NCBI GenBank assembly: GCA_030740765.1
Contig: JASLWR010000034.1
Location: forward strand, 1 to 32,067
Origin: Thermoplasmatota archaeon
GTDB lineage: Archaea; Thermoplasmatota; Penumbrarchaeia; JASLWR01
DNA: 32,067 nucleotides
Reading direction: 5' to 3'
Both the position numbers and the translations under genes were made by a program. The notes under the pieces were generated by a model. The model did not search any database and was not told where the DNA came from. It saw nothing but the letters and a program-made list of their open reading frames with translations. Positions 1-10,700 of this stretch are shown in pieces; the first letter of the stretch is position 1, and each line of letters starts with the position of its first letter.

Positions 1-711
1 CGGGAATGTCCTCAACCGGTTTAAATCTTCGGCGCCACAATTCATCCAGAGCCTAAAGGCACTGGCGTTCTTGTGGCAATTTTTTAAGTAAAAGGGATCC
101 GTTCCCGGATCGTAATGTGATCGAATCTCTGAAATATCCAATTTACCATTGATATGGATCTCTTTTAATTTGCTTGTATCATAGGTGCAAGCTATATGAT
201 ACCATTCGTTAAAGTTCAGGACACGATTACTCCTCTGTATCCCGATACCGCTTATCCAAAGATCATTCGTAATAATATAACCTGCTCCTGATTTCAATGC
301 CTTGATCTCATAGGCATCGTCCCCTCCGATTATCCTGTCCTTGTCGCCTGTAACTCTGCGAGCGTTCATCCAGAATAAAATCGTACCTTGAGGAGGAGGA
401 TTGAATTCTCCACAATTAACACTATCATTAGTTCCATCGAAATCCAATGCCTTCGCCCTCATCCCATTCACCCATTTTGAGTCCGGATCATCCTCTCCCC
501 CAACATCCAAGATGCCATCATATCCATTCCCGCTGTTGTCCCTCACACCAGTTCCATTTCCTTCATCCATGTTCCACTGGGCGATGAGCCCGTCCCCCGT
601 CCTTGTACCTTGCGAATCTAACGAAGTGACAATATTTGATTCTGTAGCATATAAATCGGTTTTAATGAGAAAAAATCCTGCGAGACCTCCGGGTAAAAGT
701 GTCAAAGCCAT
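1..711 (-). CDS. LamG/concanavalin-like domain protein, C-terminus outside window
   Basis: The 237 residues in the window form one open frame on the minus strand that continues past base 1. Residues about 45-237 read as a LamG-type jelly roll: 'LIAQWNMDEGNG' near the start, 'AKALDFDGTNDSV', 'GTILFWMNA', then 'FNEWYHIACTYD' and 'KEIHINGKLD', the usual strand order of this carbohydrate- or ligand-binding fold. A hydrophobic segment (residues about 4-16, ending FFLI) precedes it, so the protein is probably anchored or exported. The first ATG is at 711, but the frame is open up to 762 and there is a strong AGGAGG at 759-754 followed by in-frame ATT codons at 750 and 747. The extra residues read TFRLHELVCILMAL, which resembles the prepilin start FTLIELL. 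Start choice is therefore uncertain: ATG 711, a rare AUU start, or a frameshift near the N-terminus. It lies about 70 bases (from ATG) downstream of the zinc-ribbon gene on the same strand, so cotranscription is possible, although a T6 run follows that gene's stop. Confidence 0.75.
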   Translation of the reverse strand, partial: MALTLLPGGLAGFFLIKTDLYATESNIVTSLDSQGTRTGDGLIAQWNMDEGNGTGVRDNSGNGYDGILDVGGEDDPDSKWVNGMRAKALDFDGTNDSVNCGEFNPPPQGTILFWMNARRVTGDKDRIIGGDDAYEIKALKSGAGYIITNDLWISGIGIQRSNRVLNFNEWYHIACTYDTSKLKEIHINGKLDISEIRSHYDPGTDPFYLKNCHKNASAFRLWMNCGAEDLNRLRTFP

Positions 712-782
712 GAGAATACATACCAGTTCATGTAACCTGAAGGTAATAATAACCCTCCTGTCTTATGGGTCATTGGAAAAAA

Positions 783-3700
783 CTATTTTTTCTTCAAGAA
801 TGATAAGGCCGGGGGATTGTCATATTCCAGCTTTTTCTTTTTACCCTTGCCTTTCTTCTTTTTCGCCTTGGCCGCCTTCAATTGGTCCCAAGAAGGTCCT
901 TTCCCTTTCTTTTTGACTATGACCTTCTTTGCAGGCTGTTTTTTTGCCAATCCCAGTTTTTTTCCGCTTGGTTTCCCAATGGGAACTTTTTTGGCCACAG
1001 CCTTTTTTACAAAGGGTTTCTTCTTTGGCGGCGTTATCTTTCCGGGTGTCTTTTTCAGTGCTGCCGCTTTTTTTGAATCCGCCACCCTTTTGACAGCCTT
1101 TCTTACCACCTTGGCTTTTCCCTTAGTGGAAGCTTTCTTCTTATCAGGATCCACTTCCAGGGTGGAGATCATCTTCTCGATGGCCTCACCGTAGGCTTCC
1201 TCGTCGGCAAGAGTTGCGAAATTACCGGATGCATCGTATTCCGCCTCGCAGACCGTGCATACCATTCCCTTCCCCTTCCGCTCCAGCGCACCGCCGCAAA
1301 GCTCGCACTCGTTCTCCCCCTTTTCACCTTTCGATACGCTCACCTCGCCATCCGGAGTGTATTCCACTCCGCAGAGGGGACAAACCAGCAGATCGCCTTC
1401 GACTTCAAGTTCAACTCCGCAGAGTTCGCAAAGACTGTCGCTTACCTGCTTGGCTTCTTCCTCCTCAATTTGCCTTTCCTCCTCTTCCAATATTCTCCGT
1501 TCCTGTTCCCGCTCCTGCCTCCTTTGCCGCTCCCTCTCTCTCTCCTCTTCAGCGGCTGCAGCAGCCCTTTCTTGCTCCAGTAACTCTGAGATACCCGGTG
1601 CCTCGTCCGGTACGATAAGACTTCCGTCCTGCTCATATTCCGCACCACAGTCAAGGCAAACAAAGATATCGTCCTCAGGTACGAGACCTCCGTTACATAT
1701 CTCGCAAATGCGTATTTTCTTTTTCTCGGGTTTCTCCATTAGGGCCCCGCAGTGAACGCATCTCTTACCATAACCGCGCACAGTCCTCCTGCATCTCGGA
1801 CAGTTTCTCTCAGTTGGCTCATCGGTAACAGGTAAAAGTTCATCAATTTCATCAACCGATCCAAGTTTATTTACCGGTTCTTCCACCTTCTCGACCCGAT
1901 CAACCTTTTCTATCTTTTTCCTCTCGATGATTTCTTGTATATCCTTTCTTGCAGTAAGGGCCAGTTCCGAAGCATCCTCGAATTTTCCTTCTTCGAATCG
2001 TGATCTTGCTATCTCCAGTCGGTCCGCATTGAGACCTACATCCAGTCCAATCCCCCTTGCCTCCGCCATGGTTTCCTCGGCAGCTTCCAGAATATCCAGC
2101 ACCTTTGCCTTTTCCTTCTCCTGTTCCGCCGTTAACCTTTTCGTGCTCAGCTCAGCCTCCAGCTTGACAAGGTTCGCCTTAATGGATTGACCTAACTTGC
2201 AGGTGCCAATATAATCCTTCTTCACCATTGAGGCCATTGCCTGTTTCAGCATTTTCACCTCGTTGGCGACCTCTCCCCCCTCCTTTTTTATGTCATCGAT
2301 CTGTGTTTTAACCTTGTAAACATACTCCCTTGCCTTGTTGAAGAGTTCCTTCGTCTTTATATCCTTGAAGAGCTTCTCGGCATTGACTACCATCTTTTCC
2401 AGGTGGTCCGAAACCTCGCCCCGGTCCAGCGTTTTCTTCGCCAGCATCACCAGATCCTCGCAAGCGCTGACGTCTATATCAAGCTCACTTATGAGGGATA
2501 TCTCCGAAGACAGGTGTTCGAGGCGCCTACCATATTCGACCAGTTCGAATTCTTCCCGCAGCACCCTCTTCTTTTCGGAAAATCTCTCCAGAAGGTCATC
2601 TGCGTCCCGATATTTTTTCTTCTCTAATGCCTCTCTTGCCTTGATCAATAATTCCTGGAGTTCTTCGAAACCCTCTCCCACCTCTTCCTTGTGAATCTTT
2701 AACAGCTTGATGGATTCCTTCATCTTCCGGTCTCTTGGCTTGTACAGATCCACTTTGATACGATTCAGAATTGACTCCTTAAGCTCTCCAATCCGATCCA
2801 TTCCTATGTCGAATTTAGCGTCACTTTCAAATTCTAAGATCTCCTCGATCTCACCTTCTTCTTCATTCACATCAAGGCCGTTGTTCTTTAGCTCATCCAT
2901 TAATTCCGGAAGTTGCGCGAACTTCGTTTTGAACAATGAACCCTTTTCATCGCTTTCCATCAAATGGTTGAGCTCTTCCTTGGCCTTTTTGAGCATCTTT
3001 TCCGCATCATCGTATTTCTTCTCTTCGATACGGTAATCACAAAGTTCGATCCTGTCTTGAACGAGGCTTGCATCCAACCCTCTAGCTTCTGCGGCTTCTA
3101 TCAATTCACTTAGCTCATCCTTGATGGTCCGGATAAACTCGATCTGCTTTAATTCCTCTTCACGGGCTTTAGCGGTTTCGTGCAGCTTCGTTAACTCTTC
3201 GCTTACTTCTTGAGCGAGTATGGCCGCCCCGAGATAATCCTTTTTCCTGAAGGCCGCTATGGTCTCCTTCAGTTTCTCTTTTTCTCCATCCGCCTTGATG
3301 CCCGCTTCCTTGATAAGAGAGAAAACCTTCTTGGCCTTGGAGAAATGATCCTTGGCAATCTCTTTCAGTTGTGTGCCTTTCAGGTCATTAAGAAGAGATC
3401 TTGCCTTGTCCAGATATCCCTCCCCAGCTTCAGTTTGTGACAATGAAAGGCTCTCTTTCGCGATACCAACCAGGTCCCCGACAAACTCGACGTCGAGTCC
3501 AACCGCCTTCAATTGAGCCGCATCCGCTATGATCTCGGCTATGATCCGGTCATATTTTTCAGTACTTAATCTTGCGATGTGCTTTTCTTTGCCGCTGTAG
3601 AATTTCTCTAAGGATGTATCTAATTTTTGATAGTCTTTTTCCTTGAGAGCTTCCGTGGCTACTACCAGATATGTGTTCAGATCATCGAATTCCATTCCGG

Positions 3701-4772
3701 TCTCTTCGATGAATTTCTCCATCTCGGTCAATGCCTTGTCGATATTCTCAATTTTGACGACATGCAGTTCATCATAAAGCCTTCTATCCAGAGGACCTTT
3801 GAGTTGTATCGTCTTTTGCAGCGCCTCAACGTATTTCTCTTCCTTTTTAAGATTCAGAATGATATCGAAATTCGACTTCTCTTTCTCGACATTGAGACCG
3901 CCCTCTTCAGCCTTCATAATTATTTCGCGAAGTTCCCCAAACTCAGCTTCGAATTCCTCTGCATCCTTACCTTCAACAGTCTTTCTCAAAGCTAGAGCCT
4001 GTTCCCTTGCCTTGGCGCAATACTCCTTTACCTCATCGAAATTCTTGTTATCGAGAGCTAGCTTTGCCTTTAATAAAAGAGCCTCGGATTGGAAAACATC
4101 TATCTTCATCATCTCGTTCTCTTTTACGAGTTTCCTTATGGTCTCCAAGGTATCAAACGCTTCAGCTTCCTTGGCTGCAATCTTGGCAGACTTCTCTTCT
4201 TCGAGTTTCTTCAATTCTGCAACACGCGCTTCTTCGGCCCGCGCCTCCCCGGCCAATTTTTCCGCCTCAAGCTTCTTCTCCTCTGCGGCACGCGCCTCCC
4301 CGGCCAATTTTTCCGCCTCAAGCTTCTTCTCTTCTGCAGCACGCGCCTCCTCGGCCAATTTTTCCTCCTCAAGCTTCTTTTCCTCTGCTAGAAGCGCCCC
4401 TTCGGCTAATCTTTCCTCCCCAAGCTTCTTCTCCTCTGCAACGCGCGCCTTCTCGGCCAATTTTTCCTCCTCAAGCTTCTTCTCCTCGGCTAATCTTTCC
4501 ACCTCAAGCTTCTTCTCCTTTGAAATTTCAACTACCGGTTCCTCTTCAACCCCAACGTCTTCGGGTTGTGCCGAAACTTCAGGTTGAGACAACCCTTCGG
4601 GTTCGTCCAGGAGTTTTTGAGCTATTATGATGTCCTTATCAAGCTGTTCCAGCTCTTTGGTCTTCTCTTCTTCCTTATGAGATATCTGGGCGATCTGTTC
4701 ATCAAGGTTCTTCTCCTCTTCCATGAGCTTAGCAAGTTCTTCCTGCGGAGAGAGGGCGTCGGAATTCATCAT
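783..4772 (-). CDS. Coiled-coil/helical-repeat protein with four zinc ribbons and a lysine-rich H1-like tail
   Basis: 1329 residues, no membrane segment. Order of parts: acidic coiled coil (about 1-85); five 17-residue repeats of the type AEEKKLEEEKLAEEARA (about 89-173); helical-hairpin repeats (about 205-960) of the same family as the giant upstream protein, including a 'SEALLLKAKL' unit near 229 and two 'ETG'-type units near 353 and 695; then four CxxC-CxxC zinc ribbons: CPRC/CVHC near 988-1009, CEIC/CLDC near 1022-1042, CELC/CPLC near 1113-1132, CELC/CTVC near 1153-1174. The last 130 or so residues are Lys/Ala/Pro-rich (AKK, PAKK, KKGKGK runs), like a histone H1 tail. Its ATG shares one base with the TAA of the giant gene (TAATG), with a GGGGGG run about 10 bases upstream, so it is probably made by translational coupling. 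The ribbons and basic tail suggest binding to nucleic acid or another polyanion; this is inference. I do not recognise a named family for the whole protein. Confidence 0.9.
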   Translation of the reverse strand: MMNSDALSPQEELAKLMEEEKNLDEQIAQISHKEEEKTKELEQLDKDIIIAQKLLDEPEGLSQPEVSAQPEDVGVEEEPVVEISKEKKLEVERLAEEKKLEEEKLAEKARVAEEKKLGEERLAEGALLAEEKKLEEEKLAEEARAAEEKKLEAEKLAGEARAAEEKKLEAEKLAGEARAEEARVAELKKLEEEKSAKIAAKEAEAFDTLETIRKLVKENEMMKIDVFQSEALLLKAKLALDNKNFDEVKEYCAKAREQALALRKTVEGKDAEEFEAEFGELREIIMKAEEGGLNVEKEKSNFDIILNLKKEEKYVEALQKTIQLKGPLDRRLYDELHVVKIENIDKALTEMEKFIEETGMEFDDLNTYLVVATEALKEKDYQKLDTSLEKFYSGKEKHIARLSTEKYDRIIAEIIADAAQLKAVGLDVEFVGDLVGIAKESLSLSQTEAGEGYLDKARSLLNDLKGTQLKEIAKDHFSKAKKVFSLIKEAGIKADGEKEKLKETIAAFRKKDYLGAAILAQEVSEELTKLHETAKAREEELKQIEFIRTIKDELSELIEAAEARGLDASLVQDRIELCDYRIEEKKYDDAEKMLKKAKEELNHLMESDEKGSLFKTKFAQLPELMDELKNNGLDVNEEEGEIEEILEFESDAKFDIGMDRIGELKESILNRIKVDLYKPRDRKMKESIKLLKIHKEEVGEGFEELQELLIKAREALEKKKYRDADDLLERFSEKKRVLREEFELVEYGRRLEHLSSEISLISELDIDVSACEDLVMLAKKTLDRGEVSDHLEKMVVNAEKLFKDIKTKELFNKAREYVYKVKTQIDDIKKEGGEVANEVKMLKQAMASMVKKDYIGTCKLGQSIKANLVKLEAELSTKRLTAEQEKEKAKVLDILEAAEETMAEARGIGLDVGLNADRLEIARSRFEEGKFEDASELALTARKDIQEIIERKKIEKVDRVEKVEEPVNKLGSVDEIDELLPVTDEPTERNCPRCRRTVRGYGKRCVHCGALMEKPEKKKIRICEICNGGLVPEDDIFVCLDCGAEYEQDGSLIVPDEAPGISELLEQERAAAAAEEERERERQRRQEREQERRILEEEERQIEEEEAKQVSDSLCELCGVELEVEGDLLVCPLCGVEYTPDGEVSVSKGEKGENECELCGGALERKGKGMVCTVCEAEYDASGNFATLADEEAYGEAIEKMISTLEVDPDKKKASTKGKAKVVRKAVKRVADSKKAAALKKTPGKITPPKKKPFVKKAVAKKVPIGKPSGKKLGLAKKQPAKKVIVKKKGKGPSWDQLKAAKAKKKKGKGKKKKLEYDNPPALSFLKKK
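4251..4505 (-). repeat. Tandem 51-bp repeat, five copies, coding
   Basis: Five consecutive 51-bp units begin at 4251, 4302, 4353, 4404 and 4455 on the plus-strand coordinates, each starting GGC(C/T)AAT and each carrying an AAGCTT hexamer. A sixth, shortened unit starts at 4488 after only 33 bases. The repeat keeps the reading frame (17 codons) and encodes the highly charged AEEKKLxxEKLAxxAR coiled-coil segment of the zinc-ribbon protein. The units at 4251 and 4302 are almost identical, which suggests recent duplication; copy number is likely to vary between strains. Confidence 0.9.
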
Positions 4773-7700
4773 TATACGCTACCCCCCTGTTGAGCAATGA
4801 GTGCTTCAAGCTCTGCCTTTCTATTTTGGATGACTGCCTTCTGCTGCTCAAGGCCTGCTTTTTCCTGCTTCAGACCCTCAATCTCCTGTGTCAAAGAATT
4901 TTTCTCGATTTCCAGAGCCGCAACAACCTTTGGCTCTTGCAGGGCTTCCGGAGGTGTTGGAGCTTCGATATCCGGCCCCCGCCGTTCCTCTAACTTGCCT
5001 CGCAGAGATTCGTGTATCGCTTTTAGTGCCCCTATGGCATCACGATACTTGTTCATCTCCCTGAGGCCCTCCATAACCGACATGGCTTCCTCTTCCCTCG
5101 TCATGTCCAACTCAAAATCCTTTCCCTCCCCAATCAACTTCATCACGGAATCCAACCGTTCATCCAGTATTCCCGATAGCTTTGAATTTACCTGATCCTG
5201 CAATCCATCCCGGGCTTTAGCAACCAGCTGGGCGGCCTCTCTCGGTTTCCCGGTACCGAGAAGTTCTTTCACAGTTTCGGGGATATTCACCTCCCTGCTA
5301 ATATCTATATCCAGCTTGCGGGCCTCATCAAATAGGCTTCCCAGTTCGTGGGATGAGACAGTGGCAATCTCGACGAAATGTTTTTCCCGCGCCACTGTAA
5401 TGATGCCTTTCCCCTTTTCCACCAATTCCTCCACCTCTTTGAAATTCTCGTGTTTGAGACAGTCGTGAATGTCAGACATTATTACTTCCACGGAGGTTAT
5501 GTCCATTCCAATTAACCGAGATTCGTCCATCATCATCTGCATCTCTTTTACAGACGCGGAACTACTCTCCACTACATACCTCTCTTGAGCCCTGATCAAG
5601 ACTTCCTTGGCTTTGAGAGTGTAATTTATACCAGCCATGTAGTTCTTTTCCTTCATGGCTACCATTGCCTTACTGAACGCTTCCTTCTCATCACTGATAT
5701 CCATGTCCGTCTCGTTCAGCTGTTCGTGGATCTTCTTCGTTATCACGAAATACTCCTTTGCCTTCTTTTCGACCTCTTGGGTCTTTGCATAATCCAGGAT
5801 CTCATTTATTCTGGCAATCGAGTCGCCCAACTTACCCAGGTCGGCGCTTTCCAGTACATCCCTTGTACTGGTAAGAATCATCTCGGCTGAGGATAGATCG
5901 ATTCCAAAACCCGTTAATTCGTCGATGTCTTCCTTCAATTCCACCAGTTCCTCCCCGTATTTCCCCCTGGCATACTGTTCCCTGAACGTCCGTGTAAAAG
6001 CGTGAAAGTCTTCAATAACACTATCCACCTCACCGTAGTTCCCCTCATCGACCGCCTTGGTCGCCCGGTCCAAGAGAGGGGCTAATTCCTCCAGCTCCGC
6101 ACCTGTTTCATCACGCAGCTCCTTGAGATCTTCCCCGGCCTCCTTGATCTTGTTTAAATTCATTTCTTTCAAAAAACCTTCCTTCTTGGACGCGAGAGTT
6201 TGTTGCACATCCTCCAGTATTCCAAGGACATCATCTCGCTTCCCCGCCGATTCCATCTCTCCTATTGCCGATAGTATCTCCAGCTCGCTTTCCACGTTGA
6301 TACCTAGTTCCTTGATCTCATTTATTACCGGGTGAATAGAGGAAAGACGCATGCGGATCCTTCTCGAAAGTTCACCATCGATCAACTCGTTTAGACCTGA
6401 GATCGCATGTGAGAAAACATCATAGGCCTCCTCGAGCCTATTCGAGTCAAAATGGAATTCAGCTGTGGATGCACTGTCCTCTATTTCAGCAAGATCCAAT
6501 TCCAATTCACGGCCGCGCTCTAATGCTGTTTCCAATTCCGAGCGGGACGCTGTGACCTGATCTATAAAATGTGTTTTCCAGATCGTCGCAAGGTGCTCCA
6601 TTACTCCCCCGGCGGCGGTGCATATGCTAATGTATTCCCCATTGTCAAACAGATTTTGAAAATGTTTCAGCTCCTTCGCACCGGTTGTGATATCGATACC
6701 ACGGCTCTCCATCTCCGCCGACTTCTCCCTGAGTTCTTCCATCTGGCGGGATGCAAGCTCCTTGCCCTTTACCGTTTCAGCTTCCACCAGAAGGTCTCGG
6801 GCCACATCCAAACTGAGTCTTGCACTTTCGAAGTCCTTCTCTGCCACACTTGACTCGACAGTGCTCAGTATACCGTCGATATCCTCCACGTCGATACCTG
6901 CTTCCCGGATAATATTTTTCTTTCCGGTAAGGTCCCCAAGCTCTTCGCTGTATTTTTTAGAATAATAGCGAGTTGAGGATTCCTCCATGTACTTGTGGAA
7001 CTTCTCAAGATATTTATTTTCGGCATCGAAATCTTCACCCTCTATAGCACCCTTGGCAGAGAACAGGTAGGAATGAAGTTCCTTGTAATGTCCACCAGTT
7101 TCAGACTCCAGCTCATCGAGCTGAGATCGAGCCTCCTCTATCTTCGCAAAGTGGACCTTCTTCCGATTATCAGTTAACTTAACATCCAGTGAGGTCTGTA
7201 TGCCCTTGATAGTACTGATGGCTTCCTTGTATTTACCCCCATTTTTCAGTTTCTTTATCACCACCAGGGCATCTGCCTCATCCTCAATATTTATCTCCTT
7301 CTCCCTTGCCACCTCGATGGCGCTTGAAAATTCAAGTATCCTCGTCTGAAGGATTTCGGAAATCTTTGAACGTATCATTTCCCCTAGTATATCCTTGGTT
7401 TCCCTTGCCAAACCTTCGGCATCCTTGAAGTTCGCTTCCTTGAGAAGCGTTTCCGTCTTTTCCATCATTTCCTCGACAGGGGTCATATCCAATTCCAGTT
7501 CCCTGCCTTCTTCCGTCATTTCCAAGATCTGCTTATTAAGCCTGGTCGTGTTATCGATATAATACTCTTCCCATCCATGCATCACAACGGCTCTCGCATC
7601 CTTTGCCGCCTTGGCCGCCTCGACGAATTTCTCTTCCCTGAAGAGTACCTGTGCATTGGCCATCATGGTCTCTATTTCAGATATCTCAAGACCCATTTCA

Positions 7701-10700
7701 AGTGATTTGCTTATCATTCCCCATGCGGCAGCAAGGGCTGAAGAGGCATTCTTCTTTTCAAATCCACGTCGGTCCATGAGCGCTTGCGAAAATGCGTTCT
7801 TCGAGTGTTCCTCCGCAAGTTCGTACTCTTTTCTCTCCAGAAATAGTTTGGCCTTGTTCAGCAGCCCTTCCGAATTGTAAACGTTTATGCCTTTTCCCCG
7901 ATTCTTTTCGATGATACTTGTACATTCATCGATCAACGGTCTCATTTCATCAACAAGCCGCTTTTCCTTTGCCTCAATGACCAGGCGTATGATTCTCTCA
8001 GAAATCTCGGTGAAACGATCGTATTTTTTCTCACCCATATGTACTTTGGCTGTGGAGATCAAGTCATCCAGTCCGGAGATATCTTTGACGGCTTCCTCGT
8101 TCTCTTCTACATTGGATATTACTTTTTCGAAAAGTGCGTTAGCTTCCTCCATTCGGGTCAGGTCGATCTTGTTCTCAAGGGATTCGTTGGCTTCATTCAA
8201 TAACGGCAGGGCGTCATCCAACCTCCCCATGTCGTTAAGTCGTTCCACCTCTTTTGAGATGGTCCTCTCGAGAGCCACGTTTATTCCCAGTGAAAGGGCT
8301 GTTCCGAAAAGTTCGTCGTTGACCTCTAAGAGATTTTCGCTTTTCTTGAAGTTTTCCATTCTTGCCCTTGTTTCCGAGATGGCCCCCTTGAAGGCTTCCA
8401 CACCCTCCTGCACATCTCGCAATCTATTCTGATGAAGACCGAACTCCGATGCTTCGATCATGGCCTTGAGTCTCAGCTTGTAATCGCTTGTGAAATACTT
8501 ATTCTTCTCAACCTCTGCGTAAAATTCTCTGAAAGCCGCCAATTGGGCCGTGACATCCTTTTTAAGGTGCTCTTCAAAGGCGGTCTCGAGCTTTCGATTC
8601 GCCTCCATGGCAAGTTCGCATCCTTTGAGGAAGTCTCCCTCTTTAATATGATTGATCGCTTCCTTTAAAACCTTGGTCTCTTCAGTTGCTTTTCTCCCTA
8701 CCCCCTTCAATTTTCGGATCCCTGTTTTGCCCTTCTGCATGAGCTCCTTGGCCAGGGTCTTTGCCTGGACGGTTTTTGCATCCTTTATGAATTCGTCAAG
8801 ACTCTGCCGGAAATTGAGCACCATACCAAATTCGTTTCGATAGAGATGCTCCCGGGCGGACGAAAGAAGGTCCTCGCCGATAGTACAGTCGATACCTAGT
8901 TCCTTGATACGTGTTATCTCCTGTTCACGTTCGGACATCTGCTTTGAATATTTCTCCGATAAGGCCCTTTCGTATTGTTTATCCTTCGACTCGTAAAATT
9001 CCACAAGGCGGTCATTCACCCCATCGAAATCATTTTTTCCCAATGCCCGGACAGCTTCGTCCAGCATGGTTTGGAGCCCGCGGTAGTCCTTCTCGGTTTC
9101 CTCCTCCAGGCTTGCCAAAGCATTTCTTGCCTCTTCTATCATTCTGAAATGTTTTTTCTCTTGTCCCGTGAGTATCTTATCCGCCAAAGTTATCATATTC
9201 TTCTCAAGAACGTTCAGCGCATCACGGTACCTTTTTCCACTCTTTTGTTCATCCAGAAGAATCAGTGTTTCATTTTCGTCATGGAGATCCAGCTCTAGCA
9301 CGGTTGCTTCCTCCATCTTGTCCCGGAAGCTTATCATTGCGGTTTCCACTTTATGTGTCAGTGCCGCCTCGATCATATCCTGTATCTCTTCAAGGGCTCC
9401 CAGCGCCATTTCCACGGAGCTATGTACGTCACGTTCATTGAGTTGTAGTTTCAAGTCATCCGTGCTTTCTCTAACGGCCCGTGTGTCGATCATCAAGTCC
9501 TCATTCTTACCCATAATGACCGCTATATTTTCGAGAATGGATACAGCCTGTTCTTTGAAGTACTTATCATGAGCAACTCGGATCAATTCCTTTACCTCGG
9601 AACCCAGCACAACAGCATCCACGAAATCCCGTGATTTGAAGCTATCCCAAGTCTTTTGGAACATTTCCATCTCGCGATCAAGGTCCACATCCGTCTTCTT
9701 CATCTTGTCGAATACCGTTTTCGTTTCGCTGATAATATCCTTTGCCATTACCCTCAATTGGACCATCTTTATTTCTCTGATGGCCGATTTTACCTCTCCA
9801 AGCGCTTCTTTGGCCGCGTCGAAATCTGACCGGGATGCAGTATCCTTCAATATATTCACCTGTTTGGATACAAAGGAAACGTCGAAACTGGTCCTCATGA
9901 TATCCTGCATCTCAGCCTTCACCAATTCGATCTGCTCTCCGTACCACTCATTCCAGAAGTCCAACGTGTAATTCTCTTTCAATTTCACGAACTCAGTTAT
10001 GTAGGCGTCCAGAGCATCGTAATCCATTTTCTCGATGGATTTTTTAGCCAACTCCACATATGATTCCATGTCCGGGTATTCCTTCCCCGTCTCCTCATGG
10101 AAAGATATAAGCTCTTTTGAAATATCATTTACCTTGCCCATGCCCGTCTTTCGAAGATATGCATTTATCTTGTTGTCAACAGATACCTTGTTTGAAAGTA
10201 TGATATTGGCCGCATCCTCGTATCGAGCGTCCTTTTTCATCACCTCAACGGCCTTCAGGGTTTCGCTCTCTGCAGTAGTGTCTATGCCCCGAGATCTCGC
10301 TTTGTCTATTGCTTCTGCCAGGTCATCGATCTTTCTCTGCGTCCTCTCATCCAGACGCTGGTTTATCAACTCGCTCAATCTCGATCGTGTCGATTCCGCC
10401 ACTTCCAGAGCCTCGATATAATTTTCTTCATTGGAAAGGGCAGTACTCCTGGATATTTCTTCTTCGACGAATGTGACTTCCAGGCCCACTTCCCGCCCTC
10501 TTTCCATCATCGTATCCAAATCGGCGAGAGATTCCGAAACCAGGCTACGGAAATGTTGTTTTTTCGTCTCACTTATGCTATCAATGACCAATGTGAATTG
10601 ATCCACTGCCTTGCGGAATTCCGATTTTTCCTGCAACAGAAGAACATCTCGCAGTTCTTCTTCGATGAGGGAGGTATCGAGACCCAATCCTTCCAGCCCC

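Noticed and set aside
4251-4505. CRISPR-like array
   Set aside because: The units are contiguous coding repeats of 51 bp with no unique spacers.
3799-4630. Long plus-strand open frames (up to 262 codons, Ser/Ala- or Pro-rich)
   Set aside because: They are opposite the 51-bp repeat and coiled-coil region of the zinc-ribbon gene; their low-complexity composition is the antisense reading of Glu/Lys/Ala codons, with no ribosome-binding sites.
4765-4780. Sequencing frameshift splitting one 5169-residue protein
   Set aside because: The junction is a clean TAATG overlap with a purine-rich ribosome-binding stretch, typical of coupled genes; homologues could still show a fusion, so this is kept only as an alternative.
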